This document shows, in pieces, positions 1 through 7,730 of a stretch of DNA of 64,000 bases. The notes under the pieces were generated by a model that worked only from the letters and a program-made list of their open reading frames with translations, made no database searches and was not told the origin of the DNA. Every line of letters starts with the position of its first letter. Position 1 is the stretch's first letter. The translations under genes were made by a program, and so were the position numbers. This DNA comes from an uncultured Bacteroidota bacterium (GTDB lineage Bacteria > Bacteroidota > Bacteroidia > Chitinophagales > Chitinophagaceae), in assembly GCA_903905065.1 (NCBI GenBank), contig CAIVEW010000025.1:97135-161134 (forward strand). The letters are read 5' to 3'.

Positions 1-500
1 AAGGGCGTAGGTTCAAGATGTATGCCGGTAGTTGTCTGCAATAATTTTCTGAATGCAGCTACCCATTCGTCCACTACAGGCCGCATCAGCCAGCCGTTTT
101 TGTACAGGATGCTTTTTGTGGCAGGGTATCGCCCATGTTTGTCAGGGTGATAATGGTAATATTCTTCGTAGCGCGATAACAGAAAGAATATTGCGGAAAA
201 AAAATCGAATGGCAAAATATAGGCATCGCTGGCTGCAGAGAACAGGGTAGGGGTATCGTTCCATGTTCCTGCTGATGGCTCTATCTTTGGGGTGCCGGTT
301 TTCCACAACAACCCTTCATCCGGTATGCAGAGGCTGTTTGGCAGATGCTTCCCATAAGAGATAAAAAAGGGAAGGTTGGCCGTATCGGCCTCGTTTGTGG
401 TAATGGTGTATTTAAGGTGTAACCGCTCCTGTAGCAACCAGTCCAGAACAAATTTCAGGCGGGTACTGTTGTCGGCGCTATATACCACTATTGTTTCCAT
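1..500 (-). CDS. Polysaccharide deacetylase family protein, N-terminal part (runs off the window)
   Basis: The minus strand reads open from an ATG at 500 to the window edge, about 166 residues. The translation contains FDFFSAIFFLLSRYEEY followed by HPDKHGRYPATKS, which I recognise as the N-terminal DUF7033-type domain that precedes a NodB-like deacetylase domain in Bacteroidota proteins. The catalytic deacetylase part would lie outside the window, so the activity is inferred from the family. There is no signal peptide at the visible start. It begins only 7 bases after the stop of the LutB-like gene, so the two are probably cotranscribed. The 3' end is missing because of the window boundary, not because of damage. 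Confidence 0.7.
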   Translation of the reverse strand, partial: METIVVYSADNSTRLKFVLDWLLQERLHLKYTITTNEADTANLPFFISYGKHLPNSLCIPDEGLLWKTGTPKIEPSAGTWNDTPTLFSAASDAYILPFDFFSAIFFLLSRYEEYYHYHPDKHGRYPATKSILYKNGWLMRPVVDEWVAAFRKLLQTTTGIHLEPTP

Positions 501-507
501 ACAGGCA

Positions 508-1881
508 TCACTTTAAGCGGGCCTTCCACATCTTGTTAAACGACCGTTCGGCAAAATGCAACTCGCCCCGGTGTTTGCCCCACGTGTCTTTGAACAGCTT
601 GTTAACCACTTTCGTTTTCATACTCGGGCTGGCCACATTCAGCAGCCTGCGGTTCAGCATAGCGGTTTCCCAAAGCCGCCAAGTCGTATTTTCTTTAAAT
701 CCGTTCAGCCCTTCATCCGTTGCTATGCTGCGGTTTTCCAGCAGCATTTCGTGTATGTTTATTTTCAGCGGGCATACCTCGGTACAGTTACCGCACAGGC
801 TCGATGCATAGCTCAGGTGCTTGAACTCTGCTATGCCCTCCAGGTGCGGAGTTATTACCGAACCTATGGGGCCGCTGTAAGTTGCGCCATAAGCATGCCC
901 CCCAATGTTCTTATAAACAGGGCAGGCATTGAGGCACGATCCGCAGCGTATACAGTACATGCTCTCACGTACTTCTTTACGTAGCAGGTTGGTGCGCCCA
1001 TTATCCAGCAGTATCACGTAAATCTCTTCAGGGCCGTCGGTCTCGCCCGCCTGCCGTGGGCCTGTGAAAATGGTGTTATACACCGTTACGTTCTGCCCCG
1101 TGCCATAAGTAGCCAGCAGCGGCCAGAATAGTTGCAGGTCGTTAATAGACGGCAGCAGTTTTTCTATCCCCACTATGGATATCTGCGTTGGCGGGAATGA
1201 TGTAGACAAGCGCGCATTTCCCTCATTCTCACTTACACAAACGCCACCTACATCAGCCAGCAGGAAATTACCCCCAGTTATGCCCACCTGAGCAGTGATG
1301 TATTTTTCGCGCAGGTTGCGGCGGGCGATCTTGGTTATCTCTGGAGGCGTCAGGTTGGGCAGTGTGCCCAGCTTATCATGAAACACCTTAGCCACATCCT
1401 CCTTGCTTTTGTGCATGGCTGGCGTTACGATGTGGTAAGGCGGTTCGCCGTCCAGTTGCTGTATATATTCGCCCAGGTCTGTCTCTACCGAATCAATTCC
1501 ATTCTCGTGTAGAAAATCATTGAGGTGTATCTCTTCCGTCACCATCGACTTGGCTTTTACCACTTGTGTGGTATTCTTCTCGCGGCATATCTGCAGTATG
1601 GCTTGCAGGGCTTCATCAGCGGTCTCTGCCCATATTAGTTTGCCACCTTTGGCTGTAAAGTTCTTTTCAAATTGTTCCAGGTATTTATCCAGGCTCTCCA
1701 TTACCTTCCACTTCACATTCTTAGCCTTCTTTCGGGCAATGTCCAGGTTGGCAAACTGTTCCTTGCCCTTCACGACACTGGTGTTGTACTTCCCTATATT
1801 GAACGCCAGTTTGCGTTTATGCTCCAGGTCATTCGCTTTTACCTCGCTCTTGGCAAGAAATATGGTTTGCTGTTCTGTCAT
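508..1881 (-). CDS. LutB/LldF-family iron-sulfur protein (LUD domain plus two 4Fe-4S motifs)
   Basis: A 457-residue protein with an N-terminal LUD domain (about residues 60-290, including ITGGNFLLADVGGV and the repeated Gly-rich core) and a C-terminal ferredoxin-like part with CIRCGSCLNACP at about 310-321 and CGNCTEVCP at about 363-371. This is the layout of LutB, the iron-sulfur subunit of the LutABC lactate oxidation complex. Length fits the family. The partners LutA and LutC are not next to it here, so a role in lactate oxidation is an inference; the next gene downstream encodes a polysaccharide deacetylase. A minus-strand -7-like element (TAAGTTTG, 1907-1900) lies 20 bases upstream of the ATG, without a clear -33 box. 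Cytoplasmic, no signal peptide. Confidence 0.85.
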   Translation of the reverse strand: MTEQQTIFLAKSEVKANDLEHKRKLAFNIGKYNTSVVKGKEQFANLDIARKKAKNVKWKVMESLDKYLEQFEKNFTAKGGKLIWAETADEALQAILQICREKNTTQVVKAKSMVTEEIHLNDFLHENGIDSVETDLGEYIQQLDGEPPYHIVTPAMHKSKEDVAKVFHDKLGTLPNLTPPEITKIARRNLREKYITAQVGITGGNFLLADVGGVCVSENEGNARLSTSFPPTQISIVGIEKLLPSINDLQLFWPLLATYGTGQNVTVYNTIFTGPRQAGETDGPEEIYVILLDNGRTNLLRKEVRESMYCIRCGSCLNACPVYKNIGGHAYGATYSGPIGSVITPHLEGIAEFKHLSYASSLCGNCTEVCPLKINIHEMLLENRSIATDEGLNGFKENTTWRLWETAMLNRRLLNVASPSMKTKVVNKLFKDTWGKHRGELHFAERSFNKMWKARLK

Positions 1882-1914
1882 TTAAAAAATTACGTGTAAC
1901 AAACTTACGCAATA

Positions 1915-2154
1915 ATGGGGGAGAATGAAAGCAGAAGGGAACGGTATAATATGGTGATTTATTTGGTATCTTTATTATTCAAACAAACCGAGGAAACGAT
2001 TAGTACCATCTCCATTATCAACCTCCTCGGCAAAACGGTATATAACAATGAGTATAACTCAGAAAAAGTGCAGGTGGATGTTTCAGCGCTGCCAGCAGGT
2101 GTTTACTTCGTTAAGGTAAATGGAATGGATGTGAAGAAATTCTTGAAAGAATGA
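1915..2154 (+). pseudogene. Remnant of a T9SS type A C-terminal sorting domain
   Basis: A 79-codon open frame whose last ~50 residues (SIINLLGKTVYNNEY through SALPAGVYFVKVNG to KKFLKE) match the second half of a type A T9SS C-terminal sorting domain. The usual opening YPNPA motif and any secreted passenger protein or signal peptide are absent, and the frame begins with unrelated polar residues. It is best read as the 3' end of a lost secreted-protein gene. It is followed at once by a strong bidirectional hairpin terminator at 2182-2208, which probably served the original gene. Alternative: a very small intact gene, which I consider unlikely because a sorting domain has no purpose without a signal peptide. 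Confidence 0.6.
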
Positions 2155-2181
2155 GATAGGCTTTCTCAATACAGGCAAAAT

Positions 2182-2208
2182 AAAAAACCCCGGATTCCGG
2201 GGTTTTTT
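2182..2208. terminator. Bidirectional intrinsic terminator
   Basis: A perfect 12-bp stem (2182-2193 with 2197-2208) with a GC core and a 3-base loop is flanked by A and T runs on the two sides, so it can stop transcription from both directions. It separates the plus-strand T9SS domain remnant from the convergent lipoprotein gene at 2229-2642. Confidence 0.85.
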
Positions 2209-2228
2209 ATTTTGGTCAACGAATTATA

Positions 2229-2642
2229 TTAGTGCCCTTGGCTTTGATCGGAGTGGCTTCTGAGGCCGCCGCCCTGTGGTTTAGCCGTGCTTGTCGCAGT
2301 ATTGCCTCCCTTCTGGTTCTGGCTTTGATCAGAGTGGCCGCGGAGGCCGCCTTGCTGCTGCTGCGTGGGTGCCACAGTAGGCGTAGGTGCGGGCGCTGCG
2401 TTGTTTCCTTCTTCTTTTTTGCCAGTGTGCTCATGCTCCCTGTGCGTAGCTTCGGCTTTCTCTTTTTCTATGGCCTTTATAGTAGAATCGTTCTTAGCGG
2501 CATTTGCCTGGTCGTGCTCGTTCAATTTCGCATTTACTGTGGAGTCAATTTGCGCCTGGGTTTGCGCCTGGTTATTATTGTTGCTGCCGCAAGACGCGAA
2601 CATAACAGCGCATCCGGCTAAGAATAAGAATTGCTTTTTCAT
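2229..2642 (-). CDS. Small Asn/Gln-rich lipoprotein with a duplicated C-terminal motif
   Basis: A 137-residue protein starting MKKQFLFLAGCAVMFASCGS; the Cys of the lipobox (FASC) is near residue 18, so it should be lipid-anchored. The mature part begins with an Asn/Gln tract, has a charged central stretch (EHDQANAAKNDSTIKAIEKE), and ends with two copies of a GLRxHSDQSQ motif separated by a Gly/Thr-rich linker. An upstream in-frame ATG at 2669 is rejected because it lies inside the predicted -7 promoter element at 2667-2674. I do not recognise a family. It converges on the T9SS remnant across a shared terminator. Confidence 0.7.
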   Translation of the reverse strand: MKKQFLFLAGCAVMFASCGSNNNNQAQTQAQIDSTVNAKLNEHDQANAAKNDSTIKAIEKEKAEATHREHEHTGKKEEGNNAAPAPTPTVAPTQQQQGGLRGHSDQSQNQKGGNTATSTAKPQGGGLRSHSDQSQGH

Positions 2643-2666
2643 TATTGGTACGTTTTTTGGTTGCTG

Positions 2667-2701
2667 CAAAAATATTGTTATTATTGAAAGAAGTAATCAA
2701 A
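2667..2701 (-). promoter_or_regulatory. Bacteroidota-type promoter of the lipoprotein gene
   Basis: On the minus strand a TTTG box (2701-2698) is followed after 23 bases by TATTTTTG (2674-2667), fitting the -33/-7 Bacteroidota consensus. Transcription would start near 2661, which decides for the ATG at 2642 as start of the lipoprotein gene. Confidence 0.5.
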
Positions 2702-2783
2702 CTAACATTAAAATATTTAGTGGCCACCGGCAAATCTTTATTTTCTGTCATCCTTCCTTACCTTTGAAAAATAAAAATCGATC

Positions 2784-3320
2784 ATGAGGCCATTCGTTCG
2801 TTTTGTTTTTTGCCTGGTTATTTCGGCGGGTGTCGTGACACTCTCGCTGTATACATCATGTAAGAAAAATAATAACTGCAGCGGCGTGAACTGCCAGAAC
2901 AAAGGCACCTGTTCAGATGGTTTTTGCATATGCCCTGCAGGAGTGGGTGGCGATACCTGCCAGAGCATATTCAAAGAGTCTTTTGCCAACACCTATGGCG
3001 GCAGCGCCGGTGTAAATACAGTACATATCCCCTACTTGCTGGTTTTCTCCATACCACCAACTCCAGTCGATTTTACTACCATGGCGTTGACGGTGAAAAC
3101 AGGAGGGGGTGGAGCGACCAACATACCGTTGCTTCGGGTTGTTTTGAATAGCCCGACGGCCACAGTTGGCAACTTTAGCATTCCTACTACCACTATAAAT
3201 GGGGCCACTTATAGCGGCAATGGTATATTGTATGCTAAGTATGCATCCCTTACGCTATACAAAACAGTTACTTCCGGTACAGATACCACCTATATCTGTA
3301 ATAGTTTTCCGGTACAATGA
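2784..3320 (+). CDS. EGF-like-domain lipoprotein, copy A
   Basis: A 178-residue protein with an N-terminal hydrophobic segment ending in YTSCKK (lipobox Cys about residue 26), then a compact six-Cys module with spacing C-x4-C-x5-C-x4-C-x-C-x8-C (about residues 32-59) that matches an EGF-like fold, then ~120 residues rich in Thr, Gly, Val and Ser, predicted beta-rich. Two paralogues with the same plan lie at 3529-4128 and 17443-17976. The role is unknown; the lipobox places it on a membrane, probably facing the periplasm or surface. A -7-like TACCTTTG at 2759-2766 sits 17 bases before the ATG. Confidence 0.7.
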   Translation: MRPFVRFVFCLVISAGVVTLSLYTSCKKNNNCSGVNCQNKGTCSDGFCICPAGVGGDTCQSIFKESFANTYGGSAGVNTVHIPYLLVFSIPPTPVDFTTMALTVKTGGGGATNIPLLRVVLNSPTATVGNFSIPTTTINGATYSGNGILYAKYASLTLYKTVTSGTDTTYICNSFPVQ

Positions 3321-3445
3321 TCTCTTTCAAAAAAGATTGCGCCCTTTGTTGTACTGCTTTCGTTGTTTAGCAAACGAAGTATTTCATACCTTAAATACTA
3401 TTTGTTTTACGAATGCGTTTTATCTCAGGCGAGACACATGTACGA

Positions 3446-3477
3446 TTTGCTGTAATTGCCACTAAAACATACCTTTG
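3446..3477 (+). promoter_or_regulatory. Bacteroidota-type promoter of EGF-like lipoprotein copy B
   Basis: TTTG at 3446-3449 and TACCTTTG at 3470-3477 are separated by 20 bases, a near-ideal -33/-7 pair. The predicted start near 3484 leaves a leader of about 45 bases before the ATG at 3529. The paralogue at 17443-17976 has the same arrangement. Confidence 0.6.
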
Positions 3478-3528
3478 CCCGGATGAAAAATAAATCCCGG
3501 TATCACGGAAATATAAACATCAGCTAAA

Positions 3529-4128
3529 ATGAGACCTATGAGATCAGTTAAGTATATGACGCTTGGCTTGCTGCTTGCCCTGGCATTGTTTGGCGCGGCA
3601 ACGTATGTTTCATCCTGTTCAAAGGATGCATGCAAGGGCGTAACCTGCCTGAACTATGGAATTTGCAACCGGGGAAGTTGTACATGCCCTGACACGGGAA
3701 CCGGCGGAACGAACTGCGAGATCATTTATAGATTGCTATACAAAAATAACTACAAGGGAAATGCGGTTATTACTTATTCACACTTTGATAGCCTGGCATT
3801 AGACAGTGGTTATATTAATCATACTGACGACAGTAATACGATCACTTTTTCAATAGGCACCGATACTACTTTCAATAAGATGGGGCTGTCATGGACAGAT
3901 GGTGCTAACCCGATGCTTACCGCTACCATTGCCTTGCAGAACAACACTGCAACCGGGTCTACCTTTTCCATTCCGGCAACGCTTGGCGGGCCAGGCGATA
4001 CGTTTATGGTTAGCGGTAACGGCAGTGTGAGCAGCACCTCAGCTTCGCTGAACCTGACCGCTGTACCTCCCCACCCGCACATCACACCAACTATTTATTA
4101 CACCTTAAGCAATTGTCCCAAGCAGTAA
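3529..4128 (+). CDS. EGF-like-domain lipoprotein, copy B
   Basis: A 199-residue paralogue of the gene at 2784-3320: hydrophobic leader ending in YVSSCSKD (lipobox), six-Cys EGF-like module C-x4-C-x5-C-x4-C-x-C-x9-C around residues 35-64, then a Thr/Ser/Asn-rich C-terminal domain. The segment SKDACKGVTC is nearly the same as SKDACKDVTC in copy C at 17443-17976, so B and C are closer to each other than to A. It has its own promoter (3446-3477), so A and B need not be coexpressed. Function unknown; the start could also be the second ATG four codons in. Confidence 0.7.
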   Translation: MRPMRSVKYMTLGLLLALALFGAATYVSSCSKDACKGVTCLNYGICNRGSCTCPDTGTGGTNCEIIYRLLYKNNYKGNAVITYSHFDSLALDSGYINHTDDSNTITFSIGTDTTFNKMGLSWTDGANPMLTATIALQNNTATGSTFSIPATLGGPGDTFMVSGNGSVSSTSASLNLTAVPPHPHITPTIYYTLSNCPKQ

Positions 4129-4162
4129 CAAAACCGCGCATATTTAATAGTAGCTTTATCTC

Positions 4163-4699
4163 ATGGAAGAATTAGAGGATCCTACGGAAAGCCTTAAGGA
4201 AACAATGGAGGCCGCGGAAGAGAAAAAAGAACGCTGGACAATGCATGTAGCCTTGTCTACAGCCATCATAGCGGTATTAGCAGCAATCGCCGGGTTATAT
4301 GGCAACCACCACGCTAACGAGGCCATGCTGGACCAGATCAAGGCATCCGATCGGTGGGCGTATTACCAATCTAAAAGCATAAAAGCGGAGATCGCGGCAG
4401 GCACTGCACAAGTGTTAGCCGCCATGGACAAGCCATTGCCTAAGGAAAGCGAGGATAAGAAGAAGAAATACGAAGACGACAAAGCGGAAATAAAGGCCAC
4501 AGCCGAAGAAGCAGAAAAAAGCTCAGAGAGCCACATGCGCCAGCACGTGGTGCTGTCCCGGGCGGTCACTATTTTCCAGATCGCCGTTGCCTTGTCGGCG
4601 GTGGCTATACTTACCCGTAAGAAGCTGGTATGGTACGGAAGCATGCTGCTGGCTGCGGTAGGCTGCGTTTTCCTGGTTATGGGTTTCCTGGCGGGTTAA
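4163..4699 (+). CDS. DUF4337-type membrane protein
   Basis: A 178-residue protein with a charged N-terminus, one membrane segment at about residues 29-48 (STAIIAVLAAIAGLYG), a soluble Lys/Glu-rich coiled-coil loop (about 80-125), and two C-terminal membrane segments (about 135-150 and 157-176). The plan and the motif DRWAYYQSKSIK are those of the DUF4337 family, whose function is not known. The stop codon overlaps by 4 bases that of the convergent gene at 4696-5232. Confidence 0.75.
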   Translation: MEELEDPTESLKETMEAAEEKKERWTMHVALSTAIIAVLAAIAGLYGNHHANEAMLDQIKASDRWAYYQSKSIKAEIAAGTAQVLAAMDKPLPKESEDKKKKYEDDKAEIKATAEEAEKSSESHMRQHVVLSRAVTIFQIAVALSAVAILTRKKLVWYGSMLLAAVGCVFLVMGFLAG

Positions 4700-5232
4700 T
4701 GCGCCATAATATCAAACCTGCCATCAGTCAGGTGCACCACTTTACCCTGCCGGTTTACAGCTTCCATAGCAAATGTTCCCGCGATGATATTGCCATCGTT
4801 ATAGGTAACGGTTACAGATCCGGGATGTGAAATATCCGGTTGGAACTGGTTCGAATCGTTCGGGGATATCGAGTGCGTATAATCCCAGAAATAACCGAAA
4901 TAAGGGTAACTGCAGATGATGGGGTATACACCTAGCGTATCGTCATAATCGATACTAAGCTCTATCTCGTAATGGGGCGAAGTTATTTCGCAGGAGATGT
5001 ACAAAAGGTCTTTGTCCGGGGAAGAACTGAAGTTGACCACACCAGATGCATTAGTCAGGTTTTGTCCGGCTATTATCACTTTGCCGTTGATCTTGCAGGC
5101 CATCATATTTTCACCCGTGTGGGTAAGCGGTGGAAGCTCTTTTTCGAATCGCTGTCTTACGAAAGAGGTAAACAATAAAAACGACAGTGCGCCTGCTGCT
5201 ACAACCAAAATTTTTCCCCGCACATAGTTCAT
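4696..5232 (-). CDS. Secreted protein of unknown function (DUF6252-like)
   Basis: A 178-residue protein starting MNYVRGKILVVAAGALSFLL, a signal-anchor or signal peptide, followed by a mature part containing LPPLTHTGENMMACKINGK; this LPPxTxTGxN...C.(V/I)NGK opening is common in small secreted Bacteroidota proteins of the DUF6252 type, which is the basis of the weak family call. The rest is beta-rich. On the minus strand TACCTTTG (5244-5237) ends 5 bases before the ATG, so the transcript may be nearly leaderless. It overlaps the convergent DUF4337 gene by 4 bases. Confidence 0.6.
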   Translation of the reverse strand: MNYVRGKILVVAAGALSFLLFTSFVRQRFEKELPPLTHTGENMMACKINGKVIIAGQNLTNASGVVNFSSSPDKDLLYISCEITSPHYEIELSIDYDDTLGVYPIICSYPYFGYFWDYTHSISPNDSNQFQPDISHPGSVTVTYNDGNIIAGTFAMEAVNRQGKVVHLTDGRFDIMAH

Positions 5233-5329
5233 AATGCAAAGGTAAAGCAATTACAGCACCCGTTGAACCAACGGGCCACTCCTCATAGGTGCGATAATAT
5301 TTATTACCTTTACTCGTCAATGAAATTTT

Positions 5330-5740
5330 ATGCAATTTTCTACAGATAAAGCACCGAAGCCGGTTGGTCTATATCCTCATGCACGGCGCGCTGGAAACCT
5401 CTTATTCCTTTCAGGCGTTGGCCCGCGCAAAGCGGGTACAGACGAAATACCCGGGTTAAAAACCGATAAGCAGGGCAACTATATAGAGTTCGATTTTGCG
5501 GAACAGTGCCGGAGCGTGTTTGACAACGTGCGGATAATATTGGAGGAAAGCGGCAGCAGTTGGGACAAGTTGATAGATGTAACTGTTTTCCTCGTGGACA
5601 TGAAACGTGATTTCCAGACGTACAACAAAGTATATGCCGAGTATTTTAAGCAGAACCAGCCTTGCCGCACGACGGTAGGCATAAACTCTTTGCCTACTGC
5701 CATAGCGATAGAATTGAAGTGTATAGCGACTATTGATTAA
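5330..5740 (+). CDS. RidA family (YjgF/Rid) deaminase-like protein
   Basis: A 136-residue protein covering the whole RidA/YjgF domain: PVGLYPHARRAGNLLFLSG at the start, the strand-helix core DNVRIILEESGSSWDKLIDV, and the C-terminal signature CRTTVGINSLP with the Arg that in RidA binds the carboxylate of enamine/imine substrates. RidA proteins hydrolyse reactive enamines; some Bacteroidota members act as 2-aminomuconate deaminases, but no other gene of that pathway is adjacent, so the substrate cannot be named. Length is slightly above the usual 125-130 residues. Cytoplasmic. Confidence 0.85.
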   Translation: MQFSTDKAPKPVGLYPHARRAGNLLFLSGVGPRKAGTDEIPGLKTDKQGNYIEFDFAEQCRSVFDNVRIILEESGSSWDKLIDVTVFLVDMKRDFQTYNKVYAEYFKQNQPCRTTVGINSLPTAIAIELKCIATID

Positions 5741-5852
5741 TGTATTTTTGGAGTTGGGAATTAAGAATTTGGATTGAAATGTTTAAGAAGGAATTATACC
5801 TTTAGAAATCAATCCCAATTACTAATACCAAATTACCCTTTTAACTAAAATT

Positions 5853-6629
5853 ATGAGCAGCGTTCTTCTTCTTAAAGAAAATGGTGTAGGGTACATTACC
5901 CTCAATCGCCCGGATAAGTATAATAGTTATAACCGGGAGATGGCGCTCGCACTTCAGGGCCATCTCGACGATTGCGAAGCGGATGATGAAGTGAGGTGTA
6001 TCTATCTCACCGGTGCCGGAAAGGGGTTTTGCTCTGGCCAGGACCTTGGTGAGGCCATGAACCCAACACCCGATGAGTTTGCACGAATGGTGGAGGAGCA
6101 CTACAATGCTACGATACTGCGGATACGGAAAATAGAAAAGCCGGTGATAGCGGCCGTAAACGGCGTAGCCGCCGGCGCTGGCGCCAACATTGCCCTGGCA
6201 TGCGATATAGTGCTGGCCAATGAAGGCGCTTCCTTCATACAGGCTTTTAGCAAAATAGGCTTGATACCCGATAGTGGGGGTACCTTCTTTCTGCCGCGGC
6301 TGGTAGGTATGCAGCGGGCGGCAGCGCTGATGATGACCGCCGAAAAAGTAATGGCAGCAGACGCCGTAGCGATGGGGATGATCTACAAATGTTTCCCGGA
6401 CGATGTGTTCGAAGCTGAGAGCAAAAAAATGGCGACGACACTTGCCCAAATGCCCACAAAAGGGATCGGCCTCACCAAGCGCCTGCTCAACCGTTCTTTT
6501 AGCAACGACCTGCGTCAGCAGCTCGACATGGAAAAAGAAGTGCAGATAGAGGCGGGCAGTACCGCAGATTTCAGAGAAGGCGTCATGTCGTTTTTAGAAA
6601 AGAGGAAGCCGTTGTTCGAAGGAAAATAA
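5853..6629 (+). CDS. paaG: Enoyl-CoA hydratase/isomerase, PaaG-like
   Basis: A 258-residue crotonase-fold enzyme. The oxyanion-hole motif GKGFCSGQDL (about residues 55-64), AAVNGVAAGAGANIALACD (about 104-122) and SKIGLIPDSGGTFFLPR (about 134-151) are seen. The sequence GLIPDSGG with Asp, where hydratases have Glu, is typical of PaaG, the isomerase that converts ring-1,2-epoxyphenylacetyl-CoA to the oxepin form in phenylacetate breakdown. No other paa genes are nearby, so a broader enoyl-CoA isomerase role is possible. The 112-base spacer to the RidA gene carries a dispersed repeat. Confidence 0.75.
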   Translation: MSSVLLLKENGVGYITLNRPDKYNSYNREMALALQGHLDDCEADDEVRCIYLTGAGKGFCSGQDLGEAMNPTPDEFARMVEEHYNATILRIRKIEKPVIAAVNGVAAGAGANIALACDIVLANEGASFIQAFSKIGLIPDSGGTFFLPRLVGMQRAAALMMTAEKVMAADAVAMGMIYKCFPDDVFEAESKKMATTLAQMPTKGIGLTKRLLNRSFSNDLRQQLDMEKEVQIEAGSTADFREGVMSFLEKRKPLFEGK

Positions 6630-6773
6630 GTTGTGAGGCGGCAACATCTGCCTTCCGCAACGAAGGTAGGAAGTGCTTCGTAAAAACCATCTTCCGGAGA
6701 GTTATACACAGCTCCGTGGATAAATATTCACCCTTTTAACGGAACGCTAAGCAACGCATCGCGGTTTAAAAGC

Positions 6774-6781
6774 TACTTTTG
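6774..6781 (+). promoter_or_regulatory. -7 element upstream of the DUF4271 gene
   Basis: TACTTTTG matches the TAnnTTTG consensus 18 bases before the ATG at 6800; no -33 TTTG is seen at the usual distance. It overlaps an upstream in-frame TTG (6779), which argues that translation starts at 6800. Confidence 0.4.
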
Positions 6782-6799
6782 CATAGTTCCTTAGTAGCT

Positions 6800-7675
6800 A
6801 TGTGGTTTTCCCGTTTGTTTTTTGGCTTGATGTTTTTGGTGCTTGCCGCGACCGCGCAGGCAACCGTAAAACCGGCGACTTACGGCATTACCGAATTTGC
6901 CGACAGCACAGCGTTAGCACAGGGTGCAAAGGCGCTGGCCGACAGCATCATCGACACCCAACCAATGATGGCCAGCACCTATGTCATTAGTGATATAGAA
7001 CATCCCCACATCGCCGAGTCGCAGACTGCTGACTTTTACCTATTACTTTCTCTGTGCCTTATACTTGGGCTTATACGGTTTATGGATACCCGCTATTTTA
7101 TTAACCTTTGGCGGGCCTTCTGGAATCCAACATTAAGCAACAGGCAACTAAAGGAGCAGCTTCAAGGCGCGGGCCTGCCAAACCTGCTCATGAATATTTT
7201 CTTCACTTTCGCCGGTGGTGCTTATATCTACTATGTGGTTAAATTTTTTACACCACATCATTCTGGTGTTATTCCGCCCTCACTGCTTATCATGATGCTG
7301 ATATCGGGCACCGGGCTTATATACCTGGCTAAGTATGCGGCCGTGCGCTTTAGTGGCTGGGCTTTCCGGGTGGAAGGTATTACCGAGCATTATTTGTTCA
7401 ATGTTTTCCTGATCAACAAGGTGTTGGCAATGGCACTGATCCCTTTTATTATCATCCTCGCGTTTGCTGACCACCAGTGGGCACAGCAGGTTGTTATCAT
7501 CTCATTTGTTAGTGCAGGTATCCTATTACTTAACCGGTATATACGGTCGTGGCAGGTGTTCGGGTCATTCTTCCAGTATAGTAAATTCCATTTTTTTATG
7601 TACCTTTGCGCCTCGGAATTATTGCCGCTGGCAGTTTTGATGAAGTTATTAGTTAAGGGATTAATGTTTTATTAA
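6800..7675 (+). CDS. DUF4271 integral membrane protein
   Basis: A 291-residue protein with an N-terminal signal peptide (MWFSRLFFGLMFLVLAATAQA) and a C-terminal half made of about five to six membrane helices starting at YLLLSLCLILGLIRF. The family (DUF4271) is confined to Bacteroidota and has no assigned function. It is found next to uroporphyrinogen-III synthase, as here (55 bases to hemD), which suggests but does not prove a link to haem or envelope assembly. The start is the ATG after the -7 element; the upstream TTG was rejected. Confidence 0.8.
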   Translation: MWFSRLFFGLMFLVLAATAQATVKPATYGITEFADSTALAQGAKALADSIIDTQPMMASTYVISDIEHPHIAESQTADFYLLLSLCLILGLIRFMDTRYFINLWRAFWNPTLSNRQLKEQLQGAGLPNLLMNIFFTFAGGAYIYYVVKFFTPHHSGVIPPSLLIMMLISGTGLIYLAKYAAVRFSGWAFRVEGITEHYLFNVFLINKVLAMALIPFIIILAFADHQWAQQVVIISFVSAGILLLNRYIRSWQVFGSFFQYSKFHFFMYLCASELLPLAVLMKLLVKGLMFY

Positions 7676-7730
7676 CTAGTTACGAAGCCAAAACAGCCAC
7701 TTTCCGATAATATTCCGATAATCCTTGTAT

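Noticed and set aside
4840..4860. GGTTCGAATC-like word suggesting a tRNA T-arm
   Set aside because: It is inside a protein-coding gene and no cloverleaf can be formed around it.
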